64,000 nucleotides of DNA. Source: Bacillota bacterium. GTDB lineage: Bacteria; Bacillota; UBA4882; UBA8346. A model generated the notes under the pieces. The model saw only the letters and a program-made list of their open reading frames with translations, did no database searches and was not told where the DNA came from. The stretch is taken from contig JAEXFN010000028.1 in assembly GCA_023400055.1 (NCBI GenBank), positions 75,743-139,742 of the forward strand, given 5' to 3'. Below are positions 1-8,090 of the stretch, one piece after another; within the stretch, counting starts at the first letter, position 1; every line of letters starts with the position of its first letter. A program made the translations under genes and the position numbers.

Positions 1-2
1 CC

Positions 3-542
3 GGCGCGTATCACGCCACGATCATTCGAACCGAGGGCGGCAAATGGCTGCACGAACGGAGCGGGGAACGCTGCCTGCTGAATCGGGATTACGCGGGCGC
101 GGTGGTCAAACATTTCTTCACCGGTCCGGAGCAGGCGCTCAAGAATTTATCGGTCCGGATTCACCAGGAGGTTCAACCCCGGCCGAATATGATCCTCTGG
201 CCGCCCGATCGGGAAAGCTACGATTGGTCGCTGGAGGTTTTCGATCCCGACGCCTCGAAGGGGCAGGCTTTGCAATGGCTCGTATCGCAACAGGGCCTAA
301 AGATGAAACAGGTCCTGGCTTTTGGCGACGGATTCAATGATCTCGATATGTTGCAAGGCGCCGGGCTGGGGGTTGCCATGAAAGGCGCGCCGGACCTGGT
401 CCGGGCCAAGGCCGATCGGGTCATCCCCGGGCCAGAGGAAGACGGGATCGCCCGCTTCCTGAACGGCGAGATCGCCGGCGTCTGCGAACGGAAGCCGTTG
501 CTGCGACGTTTGGCCGGCATGGTTTTTACCAATCAGAATTGA
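3..542 (+). CDS. Cof-type HAD-superfamily phosphatase, 3' part only
   Basis: The reading frame is open from the first bases of the window, so the 5' end of the gene lies outside. The visible 179 residues carry the C-terminal HAD signature GDGFNDLDML, where paired acidic residues bind Mg2+, preceded by a conserved lysine region and followed by GVAMKGAPDLVRAKAD. This layout is typical of Cof/YidA-type phosphatases, which hydrolyse sugar phosphates or flavin phosphates in the cytoplasm. The N-terminal DxD nucleophile motif is not in view. The stop is 65 bases before the next start, and both genes run in the same direction. The substrate cannot be told from sequence. The family call is firm. Confidence 0.85.
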   Translation, partial: GAYHATIIRTEGGKWLHERSGERCLLNRDYAGAVVKHFFTGPEQALKNLSVRIHQEVQPRPNMILWPPDRESYDWSLEVFDPDASKGQALQWLVSQQGLKMKQVLAFGDGFNDLDMLQGAGLGVAMKGAPDLVRAKADRVIPGPEEDGIARFLNGEIAGVCERKPLLRRLAGMVFTNQN

Positions 543-607
543 GTCCGGTTTTGGGAAACGTTGCTGACGAGCGTCACAGCGGTCGCGACGCACAGGAGGG
601 GAAGACG

Positions 608-1288
608 GTGGTCTTTGATTTTCACACCCATACGTTTTTGAGCGACGGCGCATTGTTGCCCATGGAATCGATCCGGCGGGCGGTTGTCAACGGCTATCAG
701 GCGATCGGCCTGACCGATCATGCCGCGCCCAGCAATATGGAACGGGTCATTAACGAACTGCGGCGCGAGTGCCGGCTGGTCGGGCAATATTGGCCGATTC
801 AGGCCATCCCCGGCGTGGAGTTGACCCATGTTCCGGCCGGGGCCATCCCGGAGCTGGCGGCGGAGGCCCGGCGGCTGGGCGCCCGGCTGGTGGTGGTCCA
901 CGGCGAGACCCTGGTGGAGCCGGTTGAGCCGGGAACGAACCAGGCGGCGGCCGGTTGCCGGGATGTCGACATCTTGGCCCATCCGGGCCTGCTTACGCCG
1001 GAGACCGCCCGTCTGGCGGCGCAAAACGGCGTGTTTATCGAGGTTACCGCCCGCGGCGGCCATAATGTCAGCAACGGCCACGTGGTTCAGGTGGGCCGGG
1101 CGGCCGGAGTTCAATTTTTGGTCGATTCCGACGCGCACGAACCGGAGGATCTGCTCACCGCAGACTGGGCCCGGCTGGTGGCGCGCGGCGCCGGTCTCGA
1201 TGAGGCCGAGGCGGCCGCGGCGCTTCAGCGCAATCCGCTGCGGCTGCTGGAACGGATTGCTGCTGGAAGAAATGTTCCTGGTTGCTAG
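608..1288 (+). CDS. PHP-domain metal-dependent hydrolase (histidinol-phosphatase-like)
   Basis: A 226-residue PHP protein. The first metal motif DFHTHT lies at residues 4-9, LTDHAAP follows about 30 residues later, VVHGE and ILAHPG are in the middle, and DSDAHEP closes the site; these His/Asp residues are the expected three-metal ligands. PHP proteins are phosphoesterases, including histidinol phosphatase and nucleotidases. I chose the GTG at 608 because AGGAGGGG lies just upstream and it places the HTH motif at the usual distance from the N terminus; an ATG at 539 is in frame but would add 23 residues not seen in the family. The actual substrate is unknown, and no histidine-biosynthesis neighbours are present. 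Confidence 0.8.
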   Translation: MVFDFHTHTFLSDGALLPMESIRRAVVNGYQAIGLTDHAAPSNMERVINELRRECRLVGQYWPIQAIPGVELTHVPAGAIPELAAEARRLGARLVVVHGETLVEPVEPGTNQAAAGCRDVDILAHPGLLTPETARLAAQNGVFIEVTARGGHNVSNGHVVQVGRAAGVQFLVDSDAHEPEDLLTADWARLVARGAGLDEAEAAAALQRNPLRLLERIAAGRNVPGC

Positions 1289-1321
1289 TTTTTGGTTGTT
1301 GGTTTTTGGCGAAATAATTTG

Positions 1322-1370
1322 ACTAACAACTAACAACTAACAACTAACAACTAACAACTAACCACTAAAA
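1322..1370. repeat. 7-bp tandem repeat (ACTAACA)n
   Basis: Seven consecutive 7-bp units: five exact ACTAACA copies, then ACTAACC and ACTAAAA. It sits between the PHP gene and the T-box leader. The preceding 30 bases (1285-1316) are rich in TTGTTGG/TTTTTGG, roughly complementary to the repeat, so a loose hairpin could form. No T-run follows, so it is not a clear terminator. Confidence 0.85.
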
Positions 1371-1445
1371 ATTTTAAAGATAATGGCTTAGCCGGTTGAA
1401 ATTAACCCCGACTTAGCATATAATGTATTACAATATAGCGAGTAA

Positions 1446-1777
1446 ACGACGATGATCAAGGAAAGTAACCTGGGGAGTTCCTTTAGAGAGAAAGGGTCAC
1501 CGGCTGAAAGCCCTTTTAGGAGTGAAACGGGCGAAGTTCCCTTGGGAGTTGACCGCTGAAAAGGCGGAGGTTGACCGGAGGTCCAAGGAAAAGCCGGTCG
1601 ATCGCCCCGATTAGGTTGGTCCGGCCGCCCGCCGTTAACTGGGATAGGGTATCGAAAGCTGCGCTTCTCCGTACCCGAAGAGCGAGTCAGTATTGACTAA
1701 AATGGGTGGTACCGCGGAATTTGGCCCACGTTTCGTCCCAATGGTTGGGGATCTAACGTGGGCTAATTATTTTTTTT
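1446..1777 (+). promoter_or_regulatory. T-box riboswitch leader of aroF
   Basis: This is a classical T-box leader. Stem I shows AAGTAA near 1460, AGAGAG near 1485 and the distal GGCTGAAAG near 1502. The T-box consensus AATGGGTGGTACCGCGG is at 1701-1717, where the antiterminator bulge binds the free 3' end of uncharged tRNA. A terminator hairpin follows at 1724-1777. The most likely specifier is TTC (Phe) at 1537-1539, after GCGAAG; GTT one base earlier is the alternative frame. A Phe-sensing leader suits a DAHP synthase, the first step of aromatic amino acid synthesis. T-box identity is certain; the specifier is an inference. Confidence 0.93.
1724..1777 (+). terminator. T-box intrinsic terminator
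   Basis: A 9-bp stem GCCCACGTT / AACGTGGGC (1724-1732 with 1755-1763) is followed by TAATTATTTTTTTT. It competes with the antiterminator that includes the T-box motif at 1701-1717. Confidence 0.9.
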
Positions 1778-1792
1778 GGAGGGTAAACGCGG

Positions 1793-2833
1793 ATGATCAT
1801 CGTAACCAATCAAGCCATTACTGAGGCGCAGTGGCAGAATCTGTGCAACCGCCTGGAGGATCTGGGGTTCCAGATCTATGTGATTCAGGGCGTGGAGAAG
1901 AAAGTCATCGGGGCAGTGGGGGATAAGCGCCGGGTCGATTTCCGTTTTCTCGAGAACATTCCCGGCGTGGAGAAAGTGATCCCGATTCTCAGCCCCTATA
2001 AGTTGGTTTCCCGGGAGATCAAGCCGGAAGGGACCGTGATCGAGGTGGGCCGGCTGAAGATCGGCGGCGGTTCCTTGGGGATCATCGCCGGCCCATGCGC
2101 GGTGGAGAGCGAGGAACAATTGCTCCAGGCGGCCGAGGGCATCCGGGCGGCCGGCGGCGACGGCCTGCGGGGCGGAGCTTTCAAACCGCGCACCTCGCCC
2201 TATAGCTTTCAGGGGCTCGAGGAAGAAGGGCTGAGGCTTTTGGCCCTGGCCCGCCAGAAAACCGGACTGCCGGTCATCACCGAGCTGATGAACCTGACGG
2301 AATTGGATCTGGTGCAGGAGTACACCGATATCATCCAGATCGGTGCCCGCAATATGCAAAATTTCGGTTTGTTGCGGGCGGTCGGCCGTTGTAGCAAACC
2401 GGTATTGCTCAAACGGGGCCTCTCGGCCACGGTCGAGGAATGGCTGATGGCGGCGGAGTATATCATGGCCGAGGGGAACCACGCGGTAATCCTTTGCGAA
2501 CGGGGGATCCGCACTTTTGAGACGGCGACCCGGAACACGCTGGATCTGAGCGCCGTGCCCCTGGTGAAGCTGCTGAGCCATCTCCCGGTGGTGGTCGATC
2601 CCAGCCACGGCACTGGCAAACGCAAGCTGGTGCTGCCGATGGCCAAGGCGGCCGTGGCGGCCGGGGCGGACGGTTTATTGATCGAGGTGCATCCCGATCC
2701 GGCCCACGCCTGGAGCGACGGGGAGCAGTCGTTGGATATTCCGGACTTCCAGCGCTTGGTGAAGTCGGTCCGGCAATTGGCGGAATTGCGGGAACCGGCC
2801 GACGCAGCGCCGTCCGTCGGCGCGCAAGGTTAA
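1793..2833 (+). CDS. aroF: 3-deoxy-7-phosphoheptulonate synthase (type I beta)
   Basis: This enzyme condenses phosphoenolpyruvate with erythrose 4-phosphate to give DAHP, entering the shikimate pathway in the cytoplasm. The protein is 346 residues. Residues 1-70 form a ferredoxin-like regulatory domain, as in Thermotoga-type enzymes, which in that family gives feedback control by Tyr/Phe. The TIM-barrel catalytic domain carries GPCAVES (about 100-106), KPRTSPYSFQG, LLKRG, VDPSHGTGKR and IEVHPDP, which hold the substrate-binding Arg/Lys and metal-binding Cys, His, Glu and Asp. GGAGGG lies 10 bases before the ATG. The gene stands alone behind the T-box leader, so expression should respond to aromatic tRNA charging. 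Confidence 0.96.
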   Translation: MIIVTNQAITEAQWQNLCNRLEDLGFQIYVIQGVEKKVIGAVGDKRRVDFRFLENIPGVEKVIPILSPYKLVSREIKPEGTVIEVGRLKIGGGSLGIIAGPCAVESEEQLLQAAEGIRAAGGDGLRGGAFKPRTSPYSFQGLEEEGLRLLALARQKTGLPVITELMNLTELDLVQEYTDIIQIGARNMQNFGLLRAVGRCSKPVLLKRGLSATVEEWLMAAEYIMAEGNHAVILCERGIRTFETATRNTLDLSAVPLVKLLSHLPVVVDPSHGTGKRKLVLPMAKAAVAAGADGLLIEVHPDPAHAWSDGEQSLDIPDFQRLVKSVRQLAELREPADAAPSVGAQG

Positions 2834-2978
2834 AAGGGTCCAGGCCTTGAGAGACGCCCTCGGCCAATGTTACATTTTTATGAAACAGTTGTCGGGTAAC
2901 AGTTGTTATTTTCCAATGCCGGTGATATAATGAGGGCGAATCAAAACTATTTTCATATTGCAAGTGAGGCGATGGTTG

Positions 2979-3266
2979 GTGGCTTTCCAGGACAAGACTT
3001 TAATCTGTAGTGATTGCGGCGCGGAGTTCGTTTTTACTGCCGGCGAACAAGAGTTTTTCGCGAATAAAGGCTTTACCAATGAACCGCGGCGTTGCGGCAG
3101 TTGCCGTTCGGCCCGCAAGCAGCAGGGACGGGATGGCGAGTCAAACCGGACGCGCGAGATGTACGATGTCGTCTGCGCCGATTGCGGGGCAACGACGCAG
3201 GTTCCTTTTAAGCCGCGCGAAGATCGGCCGGTCTATTGTCGGGATTGTTTCCAACGCCATAAATAA
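2979..3266 (+). CDS. Zinc-ribbon domain protein
   Basis: A 95-residue cytoplasmic protein with two Cys pairs in each half: CSDCGAEF and CGSC form the first zinc ribbon, CADCG and CRDC the second. The second half ends in VPFKPREDRPVYCRDC, a pattern common to small zinc-ribbon proteins of Firmicutes that may bind nucleic acid. Start choice is uncertain. GTG 2979 gives MAFQDKTL, the usual N terminus of the family as I recall it, and GTGAGG lies about 9 bases upstream; TTG 2976 is possible, and TTG 2958 looks too early. A terminator follows directly, so it is monocistronic. Function is unknown. Confidence 0.8.
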   Translation: MAFQDKTLICSDCGAEFVFTAGEQEFFANKGFTNEPRRCGSCRSARKQQGRDGESNRTREMYDVVCADCGATTQVPFKPREDRPVYCRDCFQRHK

Positions 3267-3300
3267 GCCTAAATGATTCGTTTGCAAAGCATTCGACCAA

Positions 3301-3323
3301 ACCCTCCTTGTGGAGGGTTTTTT
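3301..3323 (+). terminator. Intrinsic terminator after the zinc-ribbon gene
   Basis: Stem ACCCTCC / GGAGGGT with a 4-base loop, followed by TTTTT. Confidence 0.85.
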
Positions 3324-3390
3324 ATAAATTGTTTTGGTCTGCCGAAAAATTGGCAACTTTATTAATGATCAACTTCTGGAGCGTTATCCA

Positions 3391-4296
3391 TTGGAACAGG
3401 CACAAGTACAATTGCTGGCGGAAGGCTGTTGGGTATACCCGGGGCGGACCAACGCCGGAATCATCGAATTGCAGGACCGGACCTGTCTGGTCATCGATCC
3501 GGGCCAGGACCGCGAGAGCGCCAAGCACCTGCAGCAGGCGCTGCGGGAGCTCAATTTATCCCTGGTAGCGGCGGTTTTTACTCACGCCCACGCCGATCAT
3601 TTTGGGGCAGCGCATTTTCTGCAGAAGGATGCGCCGCTGCGCTTTTTCGCCTCAGAGTTTGAAGCCGCTTTGATCGAACAGCCATTATTAGAGCCAATCT
3701 TCCTGTTCGGCGGCGCCGAGCCGATCCCCGAATTGACACATAAGTTCCTTCTGGCCAAACCGGTGCCGGTTGCCGGCAAATTAAGCGCGGGCGTCTGGCA
3801 GTTCGGGGGAGTCGAGTTCGGCGTGGAGAGCCTGCCGGGGCATTCGCCGGGCCAGATCGGGATCGCTTACCGCAACATCCTGTTTGCCGGCGACGCGCTG
3901 ACTTTGACCCCGTTTATTGAAAAATATAAATTTCCATTTTACACAGACATCGCTAAGACCCGGCATACGCTGGAACAGCTATCCGGGACCGCATACGCGG
4001 GATTGGTGCCCGGCCATGGCCCGTTCTTAAACCCCGCCGCATACCGGGATCAGATCCGGCAAAATCTAACTTATCTCGACGAACTGGCCGGTCGAGTGGA
4101 GGAGATTCTCCAAAACGGGCCGTTGACCGTGGAAGGTCTTTATGGGCAATTGGCGGAACGGCTGGAGACGCCCTTGGTCACGCCGATTCAATATGTTCTG
4201 AACCGGACCGTGCTCTTGGCGCTGGTAAAGTATCTTTATGAAGCGAAGCGGATTCGTTTTTTCTTTCAAGGCAATCAGTGGCTTTGGAGCGTTTAA
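3391..4296 (+). CDS. Metallo-beta-lactamase-fold hydrolase
   Basis: The signature THAHADH (3592-3612) is the zinc-binding HxHxDH motif. LPGHSPGQI, FAGDAL and VPGHGP supply the later ligands in the right order for a glyoxalase II/MBL-fold hydrolase of about 300 residues. The C-terminal 80 residues look helical, resembling the winged-helix-like tail seen in LACTB2/YflN-like members. I take TTG 3391 as start because TCTGGAG lies about 9 bases upstream; the frame stays open to 3334 but that part does not look conserved. Natural substrates could be thioesters, RNA or small esters; nothing here decides. Confidence 0.82.
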   Translation: MEQAQVQLLAEGCWVYPGRTNAGIIELQDRTCLVIDPGQDRESAKHLQQALRELNLSLVAAVFTHAHADHFGAAHFLQKDAPLRFFASEFEAALIEQPLLEPIFLFGGAEPIPELTHKFLLAKPVPVAGKLSAGVWQFGGVEFGVESLPGHSPGQIGIAYRNILFAGDALTLTPFIEKYKFPFYTDIAKTRHTLEQLSGTAYAGLVPGHGPFLNPAAYRDQIRQNLTYLDELAGRVEEILQNGPLTVEGLYGQLAERLETPLVTPIQYVLNRTVLLALVKYLYEAKRIRFFFQGNQWLWSV

Positions 4297-4389
4297 AGGC
4301 TACTCTTGAGCCGTGTTCCGCTTTTGGCTATCAAATAACGGCGGGTAGAATCCCGGTTTCAAAAGGAGGAGTTTGCCATCTGGAAAGAA

Positions 4390-4785
4390 TTGAACGTGCC
4401 GACCCAGAGCCGGGCGCAGTTGATCGATCTGACCGATCGGATCCGGGCCGAGTTGGCGCAGAGCAAGATCCAAGACGGGGTGTGCTATGTCTTTGTGCCG
4501 CATACCACGGCGGGCATTACCATCAATGAGAACGCCGATCCCGACGTGGTGCGCGACATCCTGGTCACGCTGGAGCGATTGGTGCCGCGTCATGGCGATT
4601 ACCGGCATGGCGAAGGGAACTCCGACGCCCATCTGAAGGCGTCGTTGTTGGGCTTTTCCTGCATGATTCCGATCAGCGGCGGCCGCTTGGCGCTCGGAAC
4701 CTGGCAGGGGATTTATTTCTGTGAATTCGACGGGCCCCGTCAGCGGAGAGTCCGGGTCGGCTTTTTGGGGCAAGCCCGAGATTAA
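4390..4785 (+). CDS. YjbQ family protein (UPF0047)
   Basis: A 131-residue protein with the YjbQ hallmarks FVPHTTAGITINENADPDV, HLKASLLG and LALGTWQGIYFCEFDGPR. The family forms small trimeric proteins, reported in some cases to have thiamine-phosphate-synthase-like activity. The first ordinary start in frame is TTG 4390, but the best ribosome site, AAAAGGAGGA (4361-4370), points to ATC at 4378. Translation from there adds Ile/Met-Trp-Lys-Glu, matching the MWKE-type N terminus I expect for homologues. Either initiation is at a rare ATC codon or the base is a sequence error. It lies 80 bases after the MBL-fold gene and is probably in the same transcript. Confidence 0.88.
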   Translation: MNVPTQSRAQLIDLTDRIRAELAQSKIQDGVCYVFVPHTTAGITINENADPDVVRDILVTLERLVPRHGDYRHGEGNSDAHLKASLLGFSCMIPISGGRLALGTWQGIYFCEFDGPRQRRVRVGFLGQARD

Positions 4786-4825
4786 AACGGTTTGCGGCCG
4801 CGAACGAGGTAAGGCTGACATGATT

Positions 4826-4858
4826 AAAAGGGGGTATCGTCGTTACGATACCCCCTTG
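4826..4858. terminator. Bidirectional terminator between yjbQ and the LysM gene
   Basis: Stem AAGGGGGTATCGT / ACGATACCCCCTT with loop CGTT. On the minus strand it is followed by TTTTAAT, so it fits best as terminator of the LysM gene; on the plus strand the T-run is poor. Confidence 0.75.
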
Positions 4859-4862
4859 CGAT

Positions 4863-7178
4863 TTATGAAGGCAAAAATTCGAACGTTGCCGCCAGATCAT
4901 TGATGTGATTCTTATCGGCCCAGAGAACCGCGAAATTGAAAGTGTTCCCGCTGATCGGGACCGGCCGCGGGTAACGGATGATCAACGCGGCCTGCTGCTT
5001 CATCTCTGCCGGCTGGTCGGACGAGGGCAGAATCAAACAGGCCTCTTGGCGGTCGATGGTGATCGGGGTAATGGTGGGATTCTCGCCATAGGGCTTTGCG
5101 GTAGCAAAAGCTTCGTTATGGCAGATCTCATCCAGGGAATTGCTGCCGCTTCCGGCGGCCGAGATTTGGAAAAAGCCATCACTGCCTTCGTAGCGTTCCT
5201 CGCTGACGCCTTGCCAATCCGCCGGATAGAGGAAGACGACCTGGTATTGGCGGTTGGAGTAGATACGGCGGCTGCTGGGAATACAGATCTGCATTCCGAC
5301 CTGAAGACTGTCAGGGCGCAGGCCCGGATTTTGCAATACGATCGCCACCGGAGTGGTATTGAAATGGCGCGCGATCGTCGATAAAGTATCTCCGGCCTGG
5401 ATGGTATAGCGGTTGCCTCCGGGCGGGCAAGCCGGCGGCGCCTGACTGGGCAGGCAAATCGTTTGCCCGACTCGTAAGATATTCGGGTTCAGCCCCGAAT
5501 TTAAATTGAGAATCGCATTAACGGACGTATTGAAGCGTTGTGCCAACAAATACAAGGTATCACCGGCCTGCAAGGTATAGGACGTTGAATTGGCCGGGCA
5601 GGTGGTGGGGGGTGTTGGCGTTGGCTGAACGCTGCTGGGCAGGCAGATGGATTGGCCGATCTGCAGCTGCATGGGATTGAGGTTCGGATTGACTTGCAAA
5701 ATAGCCGCTACCGACGTATTAAACTTTTGGGCCAGGCCGTACAAGGTATCGCCGGATTGAATCCGGTATGCCGCCGTTCCATCCGGACAAGAAGATGGCG
5801 TTTGGGAACCGGGAATGCAAATCGATTGGCCGATCTGCAGCTGTTCGGGATTGAGGCCCGGATTGGCCGCAAGGATCGCCGCCGGAGTGGTCTGATACTG
5901 TCTGGCTAACGCGTAAACGGTGTCGCCGGAACGGATCTGATACGCGAAAGTGCTGCTGGGGCAAGAATTAGCTTCCGCCAACCCCCAGTCGTTGCCATCC
6001 GGCGCTTCATTCGTTTCAGCGGAATTGTCGCTCAACCGACCGCCAGCAGCGCCGGGGATGCAAAGCTGCGCTCCAACTCGCAGCATGTTGGGATTAAATC
6101 CGGGATTGGCGTCCAGGATCGCCTGCACCGTGGTGTGATATTGTTGGGCCAAAGCATAATACGTATCACCGGGCTGAATGATATGCGAAGCCGCCCCGGC
6201 GGGACAGGATGAAGGGAAAACTCCGGGAATGCAAATGGTCTGCCCGATCTGCAGGATGTTGGGATTAATTCCCGGATTGGCCCTGATGATGGCTTCGACG
6301 GAGGTCTGGTATTTTTGCGCCAATAAATAATAGGTATCCCCGGCCTGGACAGTGTAAGCGAAGGTACCCGGCGTGCAAACCGTGGCCTCGGTGGAATTAT
6401 CCGGAAAATCCGCTGTTTTGTCCGTTTCCGGATGCCTCGCTGGCGGCGGAGCGGCAGTGCCGCCAGGGATGCAAATTCTTTGACCGATCGCCAAGCTTTC
6501 CGGGTTCACGCCCGGATTAGCCCTGATGATTGCATCAACAGTAGTACGGAAACGTATCGCCAAAGCATGATAGTTATCACCCGCTCTAACAATATAAGTG
6601 GCCGTTCCGGGCGGGCAGGCGGTTGGCCCCGGTGCCGGCGCGGGTCTCGGCCCGGGTCCGGGAGTCGGTCTTGGCTCAGGAGCCGGGGAAGGACTGGGCC
6701 CGGGTATCGGAGCGGTTCGCGGCTCTTGGCTCGGTGCAGGTCTCGGTTCGGCCGTAGGAGTGGGCCTTGACGCAGGACTTGGAGTCGGTCTTGGCCCAGG
6801 GGTCGGGGCAGGCCTCGGCGCCGGTATCGAGATGGCTCCCGGTATGCAGAGCGTTTGGCCGACTCGGAGTCGGTCGGGATCCACCCCGGGGTTGGCCTGG
6901 ACCAGTTCATCGACGGAGATATTGAAAGCGCGGGTAATCCGGTAAAGGGTGTCGCCATTTTTAACGGTATAATAATTGCCTTCCCGGCAGGCCGCCGGGC
7001 CGACCGAAGAACGGGGAACGCAAATAATTTGCCCGATTTGCAAAGCGTCCGGATGAAGGCCGGGATTAGCCGCGCTGATCGCCGCTATGGTGGTATGATG
7101 TTCCTGGGCTATCTTATAAAGTGTATCTCCGGTTTTTATGGTATAGGCGACGGTTCCGGGGGGGCATTGGCGTGCCAT
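4863..7178 (-). CDS. Large LysM-repeat protein, nine LysM domains
   Basis: A 771-residue protein with two N-terminal LysM domains (about residues 10-55 and 68-113), a Pro/Gly/Arg-rich linker (about 117-190), seven further LysM domains to about residue 635, and a C-terminal domain of about 130 residues that I do not recognise. Each LysM has the GDTLYxIAxxFNTS...NPGLNPxxLxIGQxICIP pattern, and each is framed by a conserved Cys pair, suggesting disulphide clamps. LysM binds peptidoglycan or chitin-like glycans. Start ATG 7178 has AGAGGTGAT upstream; ATG 7205 has none. No signal peptide is visible, which resembles spore coat/inner-coat LysM proteins such as SafA. The linker is very GC-rich, giving long false reading frames on the plus strand. 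Confidence 0.88.
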   Translation of the reverse strand: MARQCPPGTVAYTIKTGDTLYKIAQEHHTTIAAISAANPGLHPDALQIGQIICVPRSSVGPAACREGNYYTVKNGDTLYRITRAFNISVDELVQANPGVDPDRLRVGQTLCIPGAISIPAPRPAPTPGPRPTPSPASRPTPTAEPRPAPSQEPRTAPIPGPSPSPAPEPRPTPGPGPRPAPAPGPTACPPGTATYIVRAGDNYHALAIRFRTTVDAIIRANPGVNPESLAIGQRICIPGGTAAPPPARHPETDKTADFPDNSTEATVCTPGTFAYTVQAGDTYYLLAQKYQTSVEAIIRANPGINPNILQIGQTICIPGVFPSSCPAGAASHIIQPGDTYYALAQQYHTTVQAILDANPGFNPNMLRVGAQLCIPGAAGGRLSDNSAETNEAPDGNDWGLAEANSCPSSTFAYQIRSGDTVYALARQYQTTPAAILAANPGLNPEQLQIGQSICIPGSQTPSSCPDGTAAYRIQSGDTLYGLAQKFNTSVAAILQVNPNLNPMQLQIGQSICLPSSVQPTPTPPTTCPANSTSYTLQAGDTLYLLAQRFNTSVNAILNLNSGLNPNILRVGQTICLPSQAPPACPPGGNRYTIQAGDTLSTIARHFNTTPVAIVLQNPGLRPDSLQVGMQICIPSSRRIYSNRQYQVVFLYPADWQGVSEERYEGSDGFFQISAAGSGSNSLDEICHNEAFATAKPYGENPTITPITIDRQEACLILPSSDQPAEMKQQAALIIRYPRPVPISGNTFNFAVLWADKNHINDLAATFEFLPS

Positions 7179-7334
7179 CGTTTTGATCACCTCTTTATTA
7201 AGCATGGATCTGGATACTACAGTATACGGGCGGATGGCCCGAACTGTGCCAAGAACCCGGTTTTTCTCGGACAGTTACCGAACTTTGCTTGGACCGATTC
7301 AGTTAAAAAAGCCAAGTTTGGCTAAGATTTGCTC

Positions 7335-7363
7335 TTGCCTTTTGGCAAAAGATATTGTACAAT
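7335..7363 (+). promoter_or_regulatory. Sigma-A-type promoter of tRNA-Arg
   Basis: TTGCCT (7335-7340), 17-base spacer, TACAAT (7358-7363), placed 22 bases before the tRNA. Confidence 0.65.
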
Positions 7364-7384
7364 AGTCCTACTGTATGAAATGAC

Positions 7385-7459
7385 GCGCCCGTAGCTCAGG
7401 GGATAGAGCACTGGCCTCCGGAGCCAGGTGCACAGGTTCGATTCCTGTCGGGCGCACCA
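7385..7459 (+). tRNA. tRNA-Arg (anticodon CCG)
   Basis: A full cloverleaf: acceptor GCGCCCG pairs with CGGGCGC, the D-arm holds AGCTCAGGGGATAGAGC, the anticodon stem CTGGC/GCCAG encloses loop CTCCGGA with anticodon CCG, the T-arm carries GGTTCGATTCC, and CCA is encoded. It reads codon CGG, which is frequent in the GC-rich flanking genes. Its 3' end is duplicated at 39874-39901, so this looks like the integration target of a mobile element. Confidence 0.97.
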
Positions 7460-7460
7460 T
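7433..7460 (+). repeat. Left attachment-site candidate (attL) in the tRNA-Arg 3' end
   Basis: These 28 bases, covering the T-arm, acceptor 3' side and CCA, match 39874-39901 at 26 positions. The two differences are G/A in the T-stem and C/T in the CCA. An integrase remnant starts about 170 bases inside this copy. Confidence 0.8.
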
Positions 7461-7473
7461 CAAAAGTATTGAT

Positions 7474-7508
7474 TTGACGGGGTTTGCGACCGTCAATTTT
7501 GTTTTTTG
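7474..7508 (+). terminator. Terminator after tRNA-Arg
   Basis: Stem TTGACGG / CCGTCAA with a 9-base loop, then TTTTGTTTTTT. It lies just inside the putative island, so the element restores termination for the tRNA. Confidence 0.8.
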
Positions 7509-7633
7509 GGAATCCTTTTTTCAAAACCGCATCATTATTGGGTTTGGAGATATGGTACCCATACCCTTAATAGTATCTAAATGATAATACCATTACCCGT
7601 AAAGGTATAATCTTTGATCAAAAATAAAGGACC

Positions 7634-8090
7634 TCATGAAGAGGTCTTTATTTTTAAAGCTTTGGTTATATCAGCGTTGACATCTTGCTGCATTTCTGGA
7701 GTAACATGGGCGTATACGTTGCCCGGGGTCCAGATGTCCACCCAACCGCCCCTCACTTGAACATGCTTCATGCTCCAACCGTGTTTAAGCATAATCGTAA
7801 TACTCGTATGGCGTAAGTCATGATAACGGATTTTAGGAACCCCGGCCCGTTCAATAATGTGATTAAAATGCCGAGCTAATGTTTTTTTCATCAACCGGGT
7901 TTCCGGTAGTCCCTGCAAATACTAAACCGTTGTCATTATATCCGGGTCCATATGTGAATTTTTTCGTTGTTCTTTCTGCAAATTCCCTTTCAAATGGAGG
8001 TTTCATCCACGGTTTAAGCTTAAAGGTAACTTCACTGGCATCCGTTTTTAAATCTCCATGCGACTCAGTATCGAGGCCTCTACCGGCGAC
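7634..8090 (-). pseudogene. Tyrosine recombinase (integrase) remnant, frameshifted
   Basis: The downstream piece (7918-7634) holds YHDLRHT with the catalytic His and Arg, then LKHGWSMKHVQVRGGW and NVYAHVTPEMQ with the catalytic Tyr, typical of the C-terminal catalytic domain of phage/ICE integrases. The upstream piece is in another frame and reads LKTDASEVTFKLKPW, then YGPGYNDNGLVFAGTTGNP, matching the preceding part of the domain. The frames meet at an A-run near 7889-7896 (minus-strand GATGAAAAAAACA), so a one-base indel breaks the gene. The N-terminal core-binding part is missing. A hairpin (7628-7652) overlaps the 3' end and can act as terminator. Placement beside the tRNA is as expected for an element's integrase. 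It is probably inactive. Confidence 0.82.

Noticed and set aside
6598..6945. Gly/Pro-type repeat protein on the plus strand
   Set aside because: It is the antisense of the Pro-rich linker of the LysM protein.
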